From: Natronosalvus caseinilyticus | Lineage (GTDB): Archaea; Halobacteriota; Halobacteria; Halobacteriales; Natrialbaceae | Reading direction: 5' to 3' | DNA: 64,000 nucleotides | Assembly (NCBI RefSeq): GCF_017357105.1 | Contig: NZ_CP071596.1 | Span: forward strand, 310,001-374,000 | Part shown: piece by piece, positions 51,046-60,373 of the stretch | Numbering within the stretch: the stretch's first letter is position 1 | Layout of the letters: each line of letters begins with the position of its first letter | Notes under the pieces: generated by a model | Seen by the model: only the letters and a program-made list of their open reading frames with translations | What the model was told of the DNA's origin: nothing | Databases searched by the model: none | Program-made: the position numbers and the translations under genes

Positions 51046-52332
51046 ATGCTCGGCTATCACCTCGCGTTTCTCGTCCTGGTCGTCGGGACGACCGCATTCT
51101 TCAGCGCGCTCTCGTTCCTGAACGTCCGTTACGGCGAACGGGCGCTCGAGCGCGAGCGGGAGTGGGTCACCTCGCGTCTGGACTTCGACGACCTCGACCG
51201 CGTGGCCGCCTACCAGCGGGCGACGACCCGGCTCTCGCAGGTCCAGACCTGGGTCACCCTCGCGCTCGTCCTCGCCGCGCTCTACTCCGGGGCGCTCGCC
51301 GCCGTCGTGGACGCACTCGAGGGACTGGGCTACGGCCCGGTCATCACCGGCGTCGGCTTCTTCGCCGGCGTCGTCGTCGCCCTCCAGCTGTTCTCGCTCC
51401 CCTTCGACGCCTACGACACGTTTGTGATCGAGGAGCGGTTCGACTTCAACGAACAGACGCCGGCCCTGTTCGTCAAGGACCTCGTCCTCGGGACGCTCGT
51501 CGGCCTCTGCATCACCGCTGCGCTCGCCGCCGGCGTCCTCTGGTTTATCGCTACCGTCCCGACCTACTGGCCCCTCGCCGCCGTCGCCCTCTACGTCGCC
51601 TTCTCGCTCACGATGCTCGTCGTCTACCCGCGTGTGATCGCCCCGCTGTTCAACGACTTCGAGCCCATCGAGACCGGCGACCTCCGGGAGGCCGTCGAGC
51701 GCGTCTTCGAACGCGCGGGCTTCACCTGCGACGGCATCTACCTCATGGACGCGAGCAAGCGCTCCTCGCACTCGAACGCTTATTTCGTCGGCTTCGGACG
51801 GACCAAACGGGTCGTCCTCTTCGACACGCTGGTCGACCAGATGACCCTCGAGCAGGTCGAGGCCGTCCTGGCTCACGAACTCGCCCACTGGAAGCGCGCG
51901 CACATCTGGAAGCAGTTCGGCGTCGGTACCCTCCGCGTGGGTGCAATGTTCGTCGCGCTCTGGGCACTTCTCCAGACCTCGTGGCTGTACGCGATGTTCG
52001 GCCTCCCGGAGACGGCCTACGTCGGCCTCGTGGTCGGCGCCCTCTGGATTCAGCCGCTGGCGAAACTCACTCGGCCACTCGAGAACAAACTGTCACTGGC
52101 CCACGAGCGAGAGGCCGACGCGTTCGCGACCGAGGTCATGGGAAGCGGCCAGCCGCTGATCGACGGGCTCTGTCGGCTGACCAGCGAGAACCTCTCGAAC
52201 CCGTTCCCACACCCGTGGTACGCGACGTTCCACTACACCCACCCGCCGATTCCCGACCGGATTCGCTACATCCAGGGCCTCGACGGCGGGTCGCCGGAAC
52301 CGACGGATCCGGCGGCGGCAGACGGTTCCTGA
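51046..52332 (+). CDS. STE24-type M48 membrane metalloprotease, 428 aa
   Basis: A zinc protease embedded in the membrane. The active site HELAHWKRAH (HExxH) and the third ligand in SLAHEREADAFA are clear, along with FHYTHPPIPDRI, which is typical of the CAAX-protease STE24/HtpX group. There are about six hydrophobic helices, the first at residues 3-23. Archaea lack CAAX prenylation, so it probably degrades damaged membrane proteins. The long N-terminal helical part separates STE24 from the shorter HtpX. Confidence 0.9.
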   Translation: MLGYHLAFLVLVVGTTAFFSALSFLNVRYGERALEREREWVTSRLDFDDLDRVAAYQRATTRLSQVQTWVTLALVLAALYSGALAAVVDALEGLGYGPVITGVGFFAGVVVALQLFSLPFDAYDTFVIEERFDFNEQTPALFVKDLVLGTLVGLCITAALAAGVLWFIATVPTYWPLAAVALYVAFSLTMLVVYPRVIAPLFNDFEPIETGDLREAVERVFERAGFTCDGIYLMDASKRSSHSNAYFVGFGRTKRVVLFDTLVDQMTLEQVEAVLAHELAHWKRAHIWKQFGVGTLRVGAMFVALWALLQTSWLYAMFGLPETAYVGLVVGALWIQPLAKLTRPLENKLSLAHEREADAFATEVMGSGQPLIDGLCRLTSENLSNPFPHPWYATFHYTHPPIPDRIRYIQGLDGGSPEPTDPAAADGS

Positions 52333-52372
52333 ACGTCACCTTCCGCCGACCGAAACCATTTATGCCCGCCGG

Positions 52373-52385
52373 TTTAAATCAGGAG
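52373..52385 (+). promoter_or_regulatory. AT box and ribosome site before padR-type gene
   Basis: TTTAAATC (52373-52380) is followed by AGGAG (52381-52385), which sits four bases before the ATG at 52390. A second TATA-like string, CATTTATG (52357-52364), is about the right distance to start transcription just before AGGAG. The short leader with a ribosome site contrasts with the leaderless genes elsewhere in the window. Confidence 0.45.
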
Positions 52386-52389
52386 CATA

Positions 52390-52917
52390 ATGCGGAAAAG
52401 TGGGCCGCCGAAAGGCATCATCGCGTACCTCGTCCTCGAGTTGCTCGAGGAGAAACCCCGATACGGCTACGAAATTCTCAAGGAAATCCGCGAGATCAGC
52501 GGTGGCCACTGGGAACCGTCCTACGGGTCGGTATACCCGATCCTCTACAAGTTCGAGGAGAAGGGGTGGGCCGAGCGCATCGAACGCGAGGACGAACCCG
52601 ACCGGAAGTACTTCGAACTGACCGACGATGGCCGGGCCGAACTCGAGAACCGACGGGATGACAGCGCGGAGAAGGCGCGCGATTTCGCGGACGTGATCCT
52701 GGGCTTCTTCCACGTCTACGCTGCCTTCTCGACCGACGAACGGTTCGAAATCCCGGAACTCGAGGGACAGTGGCGCTTCGACGAGACGTTCAGCGCGTGG
52801 GTCGTCGAGCAGGTGGTTCGCCACCACGAGCACTACTTCGATGCGACGTTCGAGCGAATCGACGACACGCCCGAGGAGTTCTACGAGCGACAGGGAATCG
52901 ACGAGTCCGACTCCTGA
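52390..52917 (+). CDS. PadR-family transcription regulator, 175 aa
   Basis: A winged-helix regulator. The family start is clear: AYLVLELLEEKPRYGYEILKEI and GSVYPILYKFEEKGWAERIE form the helix-turn-helix and wing (residues 10-85). The C-terminal helices make the dimer. Such proteins usually repress neighbouring transport or stress genes in response to small molecules; the target is unknown. It is convergent with the histidine kinase at 52946. Confidence 0.92.
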   Translation: MRKSGPPKGIIAYLVLELLEEKPRYGYEILKEIREISGGHWEPSYGSVYPILYKFEEKGWAERIEREDEPDRKYFELTDDGRAELENRRDDSAEKARDFADVILGFFHVYAAFSTDERFEIPELEGQWRFDETFSAWVVEQVVRHHEHYFDATFERIDDTPEEFYERQGIDESDS

Positions 52918-52945
52918 ACGTCGGGCTCTCGAGGCCCTCGACAGA

Positions 52946-54655
52946 TCACGACCCGCGTGCCTGCTCGGACGGTAGCCCCGTAATTTCGAAGCGTGCGCCC
53001 TCAGTCGATCCGTCATCGAGCGAGAGCGTCCATCCGTGGGCGTCGACGATCGTTCGAACGAGTTCGAGGCCGTACCCCGTGCCATCGGGCGAGGTCGTGT
53101 ACCCTGGATCGAAGATCGCCTCGCGCTCGGTTTCAGGGATACCGGTGCCGGTGTCTTCGACGAAGATTCCACCGTCGACGTCACCGACGGTTATTTCGAC
53201 GTCCGGGCCGCCGTGCTCGATGGCGTTCCGCAGGAGATTCTCGAACACGTGCTGGATCGTCGTCGGGTCGGCGTGGATCGTCCGGTCGGTCTCGACGACG
53301 AGGGTCGCCTCCTTCCTGTCGACGGTGCTCCAGGCAGTGTCCAGCACGCTCCCCAGGGAGAGGTTCTCTCGCTCGCCGACTCGGTCGCCTCGCCGGGCCA
53401 ATGCGAGGATGTCGGTCACGATGCTCTCCATTCGCGAGTGTGCAATCGCGACGTTCTCGAGTGCCTCGCTGTCTGCGTCTGCGTCTTCACGAGCGAGTTC
53501 GAGGTATCCCTGGGCGACTGCCAGCGGGTTCCGGAGGTCGTGGGAAACGGTCGCCGCGAACGCGTCCATCTGTTCGTACTGCGCCTCGAGTCGGCGCCTG
53601 GAACGTTGACTCTCGGTGACGTCGCGCAAGACGACGACCCAGCCGACCCGTCGGTTTCCTCGTTCGAGCGGTTCGGCGAGCGGTCTGACGTATCGGATCT
53701 CGCCGTCGACGTCGATCGGAATCGGATCGTCCTCACTCGCGAGCGTTTCGAGGTCGAACGAGGGGAGCACCGACGCGAGCGGCGACCCGAAGTCGCCATC
53801 GAGGTGCTCGAGCAGCGTTCGTCCCCGCTCGTTCACATGCACGATCCGACCATCGGCGTCGAGGACGAACGTGCCGTCGGGCGAGTATTTGATGACCGTG
53901 GCGTAGGCGAGCGGCGGGAGCGAAAAGAGGCGGTAGCGAAAGATGGCGACCGCGAACGCGGTGGCGGCGATCGCGCCCGATACCGGGACCAGGTTTATGG
54001 TCTCGAATCCGAACGGTGGCACGCCAACTCTCGACAGAATCACGAACACGAGTGGGCTCGTGGCGCCGACGGTGAGCAGGCCCGCCTGCTGGTAATACGA
54101 CGGTCCGACGCGTCTCGCCTCGAGGCCGATGACGACGATCGCGGCGACCGTCAACGTGAGGTTGTACAGACTAAATACGTAGAATACAGGCCCGTCCTCG
54201 ACGCGAACCAGGGTCAAGTCCCCTTCGATGACGTTTACGCCAGCGATGACGGCGTCGTCGGGTCCGACGAAGAGCAACACGACGAACAGCGTTGGAATAG
54301 CCATAACGCCAGCGACGACGTCCCATCGAAGCCACCGATGGCGGTCAGTGTAGGCGAGGGCGAACAGGAACAGCAGTGGCGAGACGAGCGCTACGCCGAC
54401 GTGGAGGAGCTGGTAGAACAGCAGTTTCACGTCCGGGTCGGTGTGAAGCAGTTTGAGGGCCGAAAATTCCGTCCACAGGAACGCACCGAACGAGAGGCCG
54501 AAGAAGAGGACGACCGACGGGTCCGCTCCCCGGGTTCGCACGCGAAACAGCGTGTAAACAACGATTATAAACGTAACTATCGTTGCAAAGAGAATTGGGA
54601 GTACGACTGGCGTGTATTGCCAACTCACAGGATAGAGAGGGAGAGCATACCACAT
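52946..54655 (-). CDS. Membrane histidine kinase with 7TM and PAS domains, 569 aa
   Basis: A seven-helix N-terminal sensor of the type often found in haloarchaea (VVLPILFATIVTFIIVVYTLF and on, to about residue 235), a PAS domain (VIKYSPDGTFVLDADGRIVHVNERG to VVLRDVTESQRS), HisKA with the phospho-His in TVSHDLRNPLAVA, and a HATPase with NLLRNAIEHGG, FVEDTGTGI and GTGYGLELV. There is no adjacent response regulator. ATG 54655 is preferred; an upstream ATG adds ten residues. Confidence 0.9.
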   Translation of the reverse strand: MWYALPLYPVSWQYTPVVLPILFATIVTFIIVVYTLFRVRTRGADPSVVLFFGLSFGAFLWTEFSALKLLHTDPDVKLLFYQLLHVGVALVSPLLFLFALAYTDRHRWLRWDVVAGVMAIPTLFVVLLFVGPDDAVIAGVNVIEGDLTLVRVEDGPVFYVFSLYNLTLTVAAIVVIGLEARRVGPSYYQQAGLLTVGATSPLVFVILSRVGVPPFGFETINLVPVSGAIAATAFAVAIFRYRLFSLPPLAYATVIKYSPDGTFVLDADGRIVHVNERGRTLLEHLDGDFGSPLASVLPSFDLETLASEDDPIPIDVDGEIRYVRPLAEPLERGNRRVGWVVVLRDVTESQRSRRRLEAQYEQMDAFAATVSHDLRNPLAVAQGYLELAREDADADSEALENVAIAHSRMESIVTDILALARRGDRVGERENLSLGSVLDTAWSTVDRKEATLVVETDRTIHADPTTIQHVFENLLRNAIEHGGPDVEITVGDVDGGIFVEDTGTGIPETEREAIFDPGYTTSPDGTGYGLELVRTIVDAHGWTLSLDDGSTEGARFEITGLPSEQARGS

Positions 54656-55033
54656 GAGTGTACTGGCAGATTTCGGGGCGTTCAACGACGACGTGGCAGG
54701 AAAGAATCACCCCGTTGGGTTCCCTCGAGGTGGCCGATTGACTCGTTTCGTTTCCCCATCAGCTGTGGCTCGCGCTGGTTCTGCGAGCGCGACTTCTGTA
54801 ACGACTCGAATCAAACGTTGAGATGGCACGTGAAGAGAGGCCACTTCCCCTCCCCCTACCCTGCAGGCCGGCTTCGGGTTCTCGCACGTGCTCGGCGAGT
54901 TCGATGGCGGCCAGGCGGAGTAGTTGCGCGCACTCTACGTCGACGTCGGCTCAGTCACGATCGAATCGGACCTCGAGGGACGCTCGGGCGCCAAAGGACG
55001 TCTCGAGGCTTTCGGCCGTTCAGGGGATGTCGC
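54656..55033. other. Gap between two kinase genes, possible gene remnant
   Basis: About 380 bases with no intact gene. On the minus strand, bases near 54830-54950 read as host-like protein sequence (ECAQLLRLAAIELAEHVREPEAG) but without a start and with an in-frame stop just upstream, which suggests a decayed gene. The section from 54656 to 54830 is AT-richer and should hold the promoter of the 52946 kinase. Confidence 0.4.
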
Positions 55034-56185
55034 TTACGCCGCGATCGGTTCAGGCATCGTCTCGTCGTCCGACGATTGCGCGAGCGGGAGTTCAATCGTG
55101 AACTGGCTTCCGTCGGGTCCCGTCTCCGTAACCTCGACGGTGCCGCCGTAGGTACTGACCAGTTCTTCGACAAGGTACAACCCTAGCCCGTGGGTGGTTC
55201 CTCGTCCTTTCTTGCGCTCGAAGAGCGAGTCGATCGCGTCCGCTCGAATCCCGGGTCCGTTGTCTTCGATCCGAACGCGGACGGTGTCGTCCATCCGTTC
55301 AGCACTGACGCTCACGGCCGGGGTGTCGGCGTCGTTGTGCGTGACCGCGTTCGAGAGCACGTTCCCGAAGACGCGAGGCAACAATTCGTCGGCCTGGACG
55401 GCGAGTTCGTCCGGGACGTCCGTCCGAACCTCGACATCGCCGTATCGGTTCGTGAGCTTGGTCACTTCGTCGGCCAGAACCCGAGTGAGGTCCACCGGGT
55501 ACAGCTCGTGCGTCCCGGAGGCCGCCTCGAGGAGGACGCGAACGTCGGCGATGACCGTGCTCATCTCGTTTGCCTCCTGGTGAATGATGGTGGCGTACTC
55601 CCTGTGCGCTGGATCCAGTTCCGACTCCGCTTCCAGGATCTGTGTCGCGTATCCGTCGATGATGTTTGCAGAGTTGAGAACCTCGTGTCTGAGCACGCTA
55701 TTCAGGTAGTCGAGCATCGTCCGTTGCTCCTCGAGCTGCTCGGATCGGACCGTCGCTCGTTCGGCGGCGATCGCCTGGTCGATAGCCCGTCCCTCGAGGA
55801 TGCCGAGCAACACGCCGACACCGGCGCCGAAGGCGACCGACCACCGCGTCCAGCCCACCACGATGCCCCACGATTCGGTCGGCATGACGGCCATGAATCC
55901 GACGTTGAGAAGGGTGAACGTGACGAACCCGCCGATCCACCACCAGGCGATGCGGGGATACCGACGGGACGACACCCGAGCCCCTTCCAGCCAGTACCCG
56001 CCGTAGATAATCCCGATAGCGGCGATAGCGGTCGAGGCCGCACCCATCGCGAACGCGCCGTTGAGGAGGACGTTCGCACCGAGGATCCAATGTGTCAACA
56101 CCTCCCCGGCCAGGACGGCGAGTAGCAGGGCGCCAAACCACCGTAACAGCCGAGGAAGTGTTTCGTGCATACCTATACCGGTCAT
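55034..56185 (-). CDS. Membrane histidine kinase, 383 aa
   Basis: Four hydrophobic helices fill the first 130 residues, then a HisKA domain with the phospho-His in YLNSVLRHEVLNSANII, and a HATPase domain with NVLSNAVTHND, DNGPGIRADAI and GTTHGLGLYLVEEL. There is no PAS or receiver; the sensor must be the membrane part. ATG 56185 is used; an ATG five codons later (56170) is also credible. An AT-rich element ATAATAAG lies about 15-25 bases upstream. Confidence 0.88.
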   Translation of the reverse strand: MTGIGMHETLPRLLRWFGALLLAVLAGEVLTHWILGANVLLNGAFAMGAASTAIAAIGIIYGGYWLEGARVSSRRYPRIAWWWIGGFVTFTLLNVGFMAVMPTESWGIVVGWTRWSVAFGAGVGVLLGILEGRAIDQAIAAERATVRSEQLEEQRTMLDYLNSVLRHEVLNSANIIDGYATQILEAESELDPAHREYATIIHQEANEMSTVIADVRVLLEAASGTHELYPVDLTRVLADEVTKLTNRYGDVEVRTDVPDELAVQADELLPRVFGNVLSNAVTHNDADTPAVSVSAERMDDTVRVRIEDNGPGIRADAIDSLFERKKGRGTTHGLGLYLVEELVSTYGGTVEVTETGPDGSQFTIELPLAQSSDDETMPEPIAA

Positions 56186-56716
56186 TGAACTGGAGGGGAT
56201 CTTATTATGGGTTGTGGCTAACTCATCAAAAATTCGACTAGTTGTCGATCGCAAGGCAAAGCGCTTACGGCTGATTCCTACGGGACTCGAGCATGTCCAC
56301 CTGAGAGATGTTATCATCCATATGAATTCGTAGTCTACTCACTCGAGATCAGTTCGGGCGTCGACCAGATCGGACGGCGATCCGCGTTTGGTCGCGAATC
56401 GTCGACAGACTTCTGTGTGCCGACCCAATTGCTTGCGTCTCAGTCGTGCCGAAACCAAGGAAGGACATCGCTTCGCTCGTCCGTCGAGATATCGGCATGC
56501 CTTCGTTTCACTCAGTCATGCCGAAACGACCGCTGCCCCGTAAACACCATCCTGCATCCACCTTTTTCTCGACGGGTTCTCTTCGATCACCCGTCTCCAA
56601 AAATCTGGACTAAAAACCGCTCGTTCACTGTGCTCACTCGCGGCTTAGTCGTGCCGAAACCAACGAAGGACATCGCTTCGCTCGTCCGTCGAGATATCGG
56701 CATGCCTTCGTTTCAC
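56186..56716. other. Intergenic region with a 109-bp direct repeat
   Basis: Apart from the repeated segment the region holds no gene. It includes the promoter area of the kinase at 55034 and the end of the purH message. Confidence 0.5.
56442..56550. repeat. Direct repeat copy 1 (duplicated purH 3' end)
   Basis: The 109 bases match 56647-56755 with one difference, exactly 205 bases apart. On the minus strand this copy still encodes the last 12 residues of PurH (MVFTGQRSFRHD) and the stop, without the rest of the gene. So it is a tandem duplication of the gene's 3' end and its downstream flank. Each copy also contains two variants of GTCRTGCCGAAAC. Confidence 0.9.
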
Positions 56717-56755
56717 TCAGTCATGCCGAAACGACCGCTGCCCCGTAAACACCAT
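56647..56755. repeat. Direct repeat copy 2, overlapping the purH end
   Basis: The second copy of the 109-base repeat; its right third is the true 3' end of the purN-purH gene. Within it GAAACCAACGAAGG and CCTTCGTTTC could pair as an interrupted stem, possibly part of the transcript end. Confidence 0.9.
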
Positions 56756-58342
56756 GCTCATGCCGAGTTCGTTCGCCGCCTCGATCACGTCCTCGTCGTT
56801 GACCGACCCGCCGGGCTGGACCACCGCCTCGATCCCCGCCTTCGCCGCCTCCTCGAGCCCGTCCGGGAACGGGAAGAAGGCGTCCGAGGCCATTACCGCG
56901 CCCTCGGCGGACTTGCCCTCGGCGTGTTCCTCCGCCTTCATCGCCGCGAGTCGTACCGCGTCGACGCGAGAAACCTGGCCCATTCCCACGCCGACCGTCT
57001 CCGTGCCCGTCGCGAAGAGGATACCGTTCGACTTCACGTGTTTGAGCGTCTGCCAGGCGAAGACCATCGTCTCGAGTTGCTCGTCGGTCGGTTCGCGGTC
57101 GGTGACGACCTCGAGATCGCTCGTCGAGAGCCGCTGATCGTCGCGCTCCTGGACGAGTCGGCCGCCGACGAGGGGTTTCTCGGTGAACCGTTCGATGGCG
57201 CCGTCCAGGTCGCCGACGTCGAGCACGCGCAGGTTCTTCTTTTCGCACAGAATCTCGAGGGCGTCCTCGGCGTAGCCGGGAGCGACGACGACCTCCTTGA
57301 ACGAGTCGGTGATCGCCGCAGCGGTGTCGGCGTCGCACTCCCGGTTGAGGGCGACGATGCCGCCGAAGGCGCTCATGGGGTCAGTCGAGAGCGCGCGCTC
57401 GTAGGCCTCGGCGACGGTGTCGGCAGTTGCACAGCCGGCCGGGTTCGTGTGCTTGATGACCGCGGCGGCGGGTTCGTCGAACTCCGTGATCAGGTTCAGG
57501 GCACCGTCGGCGTCGTTGTAGTTGTTGTAGCTGAGCGCCTTCGCTCCCTCGTTCAACTGCTCGGCGTGGACGACGGATGCCTCCTCGCAGGTGTAGTCGG
57601 CGTAGACGGCCGCGTTCTGGTGGGGGTTCTCGCCGTATCGCAGGGTGTCGAGGCGATCGCTCGAGGTGAGTCGGCGAGTTGGGAGGCCGCCCTCGTCGTC
57701 GGCTGCGTCGGCGTCGACCGTAGCCTCTTCAGCGTCCAGATCCACGTCAACGGCACCCTCGGCGAACCACTTCACCACGCGCGGGTACGCGCGGAACTCG
57801 CCCTCGTAGAGGACGCGCTCCTTGAGCGTCTCGCGGGTGTCACCGTCGTAGACCGGCACCGGTTCCTGGGTGACGATCGGACCCATGTCGACCTCGCTCT
57901 CGACGACCTCGCCGTCCTCGTCGGTGGCGTCGGTGACGACATGGACCGTACAGCCCGTGACGGCGACGCCAGCCTCGAGGGCGTCGCCCCAGGCGTCCAT
58001 GCCGGAAAACGCCGGGAGCAAGGACGGGTGAACGTTGAGCGTCGTGGGCTGAGCCTCGAGGAAGGTATCCGAGAGGATGCGCATGTAGCCGTCGAGACAG
58101 ACCAGGTCGTAGTCGTAGCCCTCGAGTGCGACGTTGACGGCCTCCTCGTGGTCGCGTCGGCTCATATCGTCCTCGAGCGGGACGACCTCCGTCGGAACTC
58201 CGCGTTCGGCGGCGGCCTCGAGCACCGGCGCGTCGGCGTCGTTCGTCAGGACGACGGCGAGTTCGGCGCCACCGGGCGCACGGTCGGCGACGTTCAGCAG
58301 GTTCCGGCCGCGGTTGCCGGCGAGTCCGGCGAGTCGTGTCAT
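56717..58342 (-). CDS. purH/N: PurN-PurH(AICAR transformylase) fusion, 541 aa
   Basis: Two folate-dependent transformylases of purine synthesis in one chain. The N-terminal part (about 1-195) is PurN-like, with NVHPSLLPAFSGMDAWGDAL and GCTVHVVTD. The C-terminal part (about 220-541) is the AICAR transformylase of PurH, with RYGENPHQNAAVY, IKHTNPAGCATA and MASDAFFPFPDG. The IMP cyclohydrolase domain of bacterial PurH is absent, as is usual in haloarchaea, which use a separate PurO for that step. A spacer rich in Asp/Glu/Ala joins the two. Starting at ATG 58342 (MTRLAGLAGNRG) gives the correct PurN beginning. Confidence 0.9.
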   Translation of the reverse strand: MTRLAGLAGNRGRNLLNVADRAPGGAELAVVLTNDADAPVLEAAAERGVPTEVVPLEDDMSRRDHEEAVNVALEGYDYDLVCLDGYMRILSDTFLEAQPTTLNVHPSLLPAFSGMDAWGDALEAGVAVTGCTVHVVTDATDEDGEVVESEVDMGPIVTQEPVPVYDGDTRETLKERVLYEGEFRAYPRVVKWFAEGAVDVDLDAEEATVDADAADDEGGLPTRRLTSSDRLDTLRYGENPHQNAAVYADYTCEEASVVHAEQLNEGAKALSYNNYNDADGALNLITEFDEPAAAVIKHTNPAGCATADTVAEAYERALSTDPMSAFGGIVALNRECDADTAAAITDSFKEVVVAPGYAEDALEILCEKKNLRVLDVGDLDGAIERFTEKPLVGGRLVQERDDQRLSTSDLEVVTDREPTDEQLETMVFAWQTLKHVKSNGILFATGTETVGVGMGQVSRVDAVRLAAMKAEEHAEGKSAEGAVMASDAFFPFPDGLEEAAKAGIEAVVQPGGSVNDEDVIEAANELGMSMVFTGQRSFRHD

Positions 58343-58509
58343 ACGTGATGGGGCGCCCGCGAACGGCAAAGTGGTTGCGGTCTCGAGGCGTGAAGTATGC
58401 ACGAACGTGCCGTGAAGCCAGCCGGAAAACGCACAATAGTCCAGACGATATGCACGGCCGTGGGACTCGTTCCGACACGCTTTTGCACGCCGCTCGTGCA
58501 GCCACGCAC

Positions 58510-59898
58510 ATGACTGACACCCACGCACTCTACGCCGTCTCGCCGCTCGACGGCCGCTACGGCTCTCGGACGAGACCCCTGGCGCCATACGCGAGCGAGG
58601 CCGCGCTCATGCGCGCCCGCGTCCGCGTCGAAGTCGAGTACCTGCTCGTGCTGGCCGACCTCGAGGCGACGCCCCTCGACCTCGCATCCGACGAGCGAGC
58701 CCACCTCCGCGGGCTCTACGAGAACTTCGACGAGGAGGACGCCGAGTTGATCAAGACCCTCGAGACCGACGGCTACGCCGGATTCGACGCGACCAACCAC
58801 GACGTGAAAGCCGTCGAGTACTTCGTTCGCTACCACCTGCCAAACGACAGCGAAGCGTCGCCGTGGATTCACTTCGGACTGACCAGCGAGGACGTGAACA
58901 ACCTGGCCCACCGCCTGCTGGTCCGGGGCGCCGTCGAGGACGTCCTCCTGCCGGCGCTGTACGACCTCCGCGATTCGCTGACCGGGATGGCCCAGGAGCA
59001 CCGAGACGTCCAGATGCTCGCGCGAACACACGGCCAGCCCGCGACGCCGACGACGTTCGGGAAGGAACTCGCGGTGTACGCGGCCCGCCTCGGCCGTGCG
59101 ACGGCTCGGGTGAGCACGGCGACCGACGCGCTCTCCGGAAAACTCGGCGGGGCCTCTGGCACCTACGCGGCCCACGTCGCCGCCTACCCCGACGTCGACT
59201 GGCGGGGCTTCGCCCGCGAGTTCGTCACCGGACTGGGCCTCGAGTTCACGCCCCTCTCCACGCAGGTGAATCCGTGTGACGACCTCGCCGCCGTCTTCGA
59301 CGCGTTCCGCGGGGTCAACAACGTCCTGCTCGACCTCGACCTCGACGTCTGGCTGTACGTCTCCGACCGCTACCTCGGCCAGGAGGCCGTCGCAGGCGAG
59401 ACCGGTTCGTCGACGATGCCCCACAAGGTCAACCCCATCGACTTCGAGAACAGCGAGGGGAACCTCTCGAAGGCCAATTCCGACCTCACGTTCCTCGCCG
59501 ACTACGTCACCACCTCCCGTCTCCAGCGCGACCTCTCGGACTCGACGGTCAAGCGCAACGTCGGGGCGGCGTTCGCCCATTGCCTGATTGGGTACGGCAA
59601 AACGCAGGCCGGCCTCGAGAAGGTCGTCCCCAACGAAACGGTCATGCGCGACGCTCTTCGGAAGACCCCCGCGATCATCGGCGAGGCTGTCCAGACAATC
59701 CTCCGGCGTGAAGGTCGAGACGACGCCTACGAGCAGGTGAAGGCGCTCACTCGCGGCCGCGAGGTCACCCTCGAGGACTTCCACGACCTGTTCGCCGACC
59801 TCGAGGTGAGCGACGAGGTTCGCGAGGAACTGCTCGCGCTGCGCCCGGAGACGTATGTCGGCGTCGCGAACGACCTGGTCGACGACCTCGAGGAGTAA
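58510..59898 (+). CDS. purB: Adenylosuccinate lyase, 462 aa
   Basis: Cleaves SAICAR and adenylosuccinate, releasing fumarate, in purine synthesis. Motifs: VSPLDGRYGSRTRPL at the N-terminus, ARTHGQPATPTTFGKEL in the middle, and the signature loop GSSTMPHKVNPIDFEN with the catalytic Ser. It is divergent from the purN-purH gene, so both purine genes may share a control region (58343-58509). The length is standard. Confidence 0.95.
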   Translation: MTDTHALYAVSPLDGRYGSRTRPLAPYASEAALMRARVRVEVEYLLVLADLEATPLDLASDERAHLRGLYENFDEEDAELIKTLETDGYAGFDATNHDVKAVEYFVRYHLPNDSEASPWIHFGLTSEDVNNLAHRLLVRGAVEDVLLPALYDLRDSLTGMAQEHRDVQMLARTHGQPATPTTFGKELAVYAARLGRATARVSTATDALSGKLGGASGTYAAHVAAYPDVDWRGFAREFVTGLGLEFTPLSTQVNPCDDLAAVFDAFRGVNNVLLDLDLDVWLYVSDRYLGQEAVAGETGSSTMPHKVNPIDFENSEGNLSKANSDLTFLADYVTTSRLQRDLSDSTVKRNVGAAFAHCLIGYGKTQAGLEKVVPNETVMRDALRKTPAIIGEAVQTILRREGRDDAYEQVKALTRGREVTLEDFHDLFADLEVSDEVREELLALRPETYVGVANDLVDDLEE

Positions 59899-60373
59899 CG
59901 GAGCACGCGACAACCTCGCGACGACTATTCGTCGAGAGGGACACGCCCCATCGCGTTCGGCGGACCGCGCCTCGGCCACGGTCTCGAGCGTGACTCGACG
60001 ACAATCCAGAACGATCGATGGGCGAGCCCCGTAGCCGAAGCGTTGTCTCGAAAGCGGCTGGCTTGGCTGGAGGCGACGACCGGCTTCCCTCGCATTCATC
60101 GACCCGATATATCAATTCTTGTTCTATCACTAGGAACAGTTATTTATATTTCCAATATTGATCAACAGCTTCGATCTGTTTAGTATAGTTTTTATAGTAT
60201 TGTTGATACTCAATTTATATTCATTATATCCCCTAACTTCTCCGCTTTTTTGCGCTACTAGTAACTATATCAAAATCGTCAGAAATAGTCAACTATCCTC
60301 GAAGTATCTCAATATAGATGATCTATCTCATAAATCCTATTGTATCTTATATATCCAATCGGTCTCGAGCCAG
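59899..60373. other. Convergent gap containing an AT-rich island
   Basis: From 60106 to 60361 the sequence is strikingly rich in A and T, unlike anything else right of 16.4 kb, and has no CTCGAG. A plus-strand frame starts at 60158 (MINSFDLFSIVFIVLL) and looks like a membrane segment, but it then runs into the complement of the next gene, so I do not call it a gene. No terminal inverted repeats are seen. The first 200 bases are host-like with no feature. Confidence 0.55.

Noticed and set aside
51030-52661. 543-codon frame overlapping the STE24 protease in another frame
   Set aside because: Arg/Pro/Gly-rich product typical of out-of-frame reading; the protease frame has HExxH and membrane helices.
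56417-58348. 643-codon plus-strand frame opposite purN-purH
   Set aside because: Covers a clear fusion gene on the minus strand; the product is low-complexity and unlike any protein.
60158-60361. Membrane-like frame within the AT-rich island
   Set aside because: Only the first 20 codons look protein-like; AT-rich DNA gives hydrophobic residues by chance, and the frame continues antisense to a real gene.
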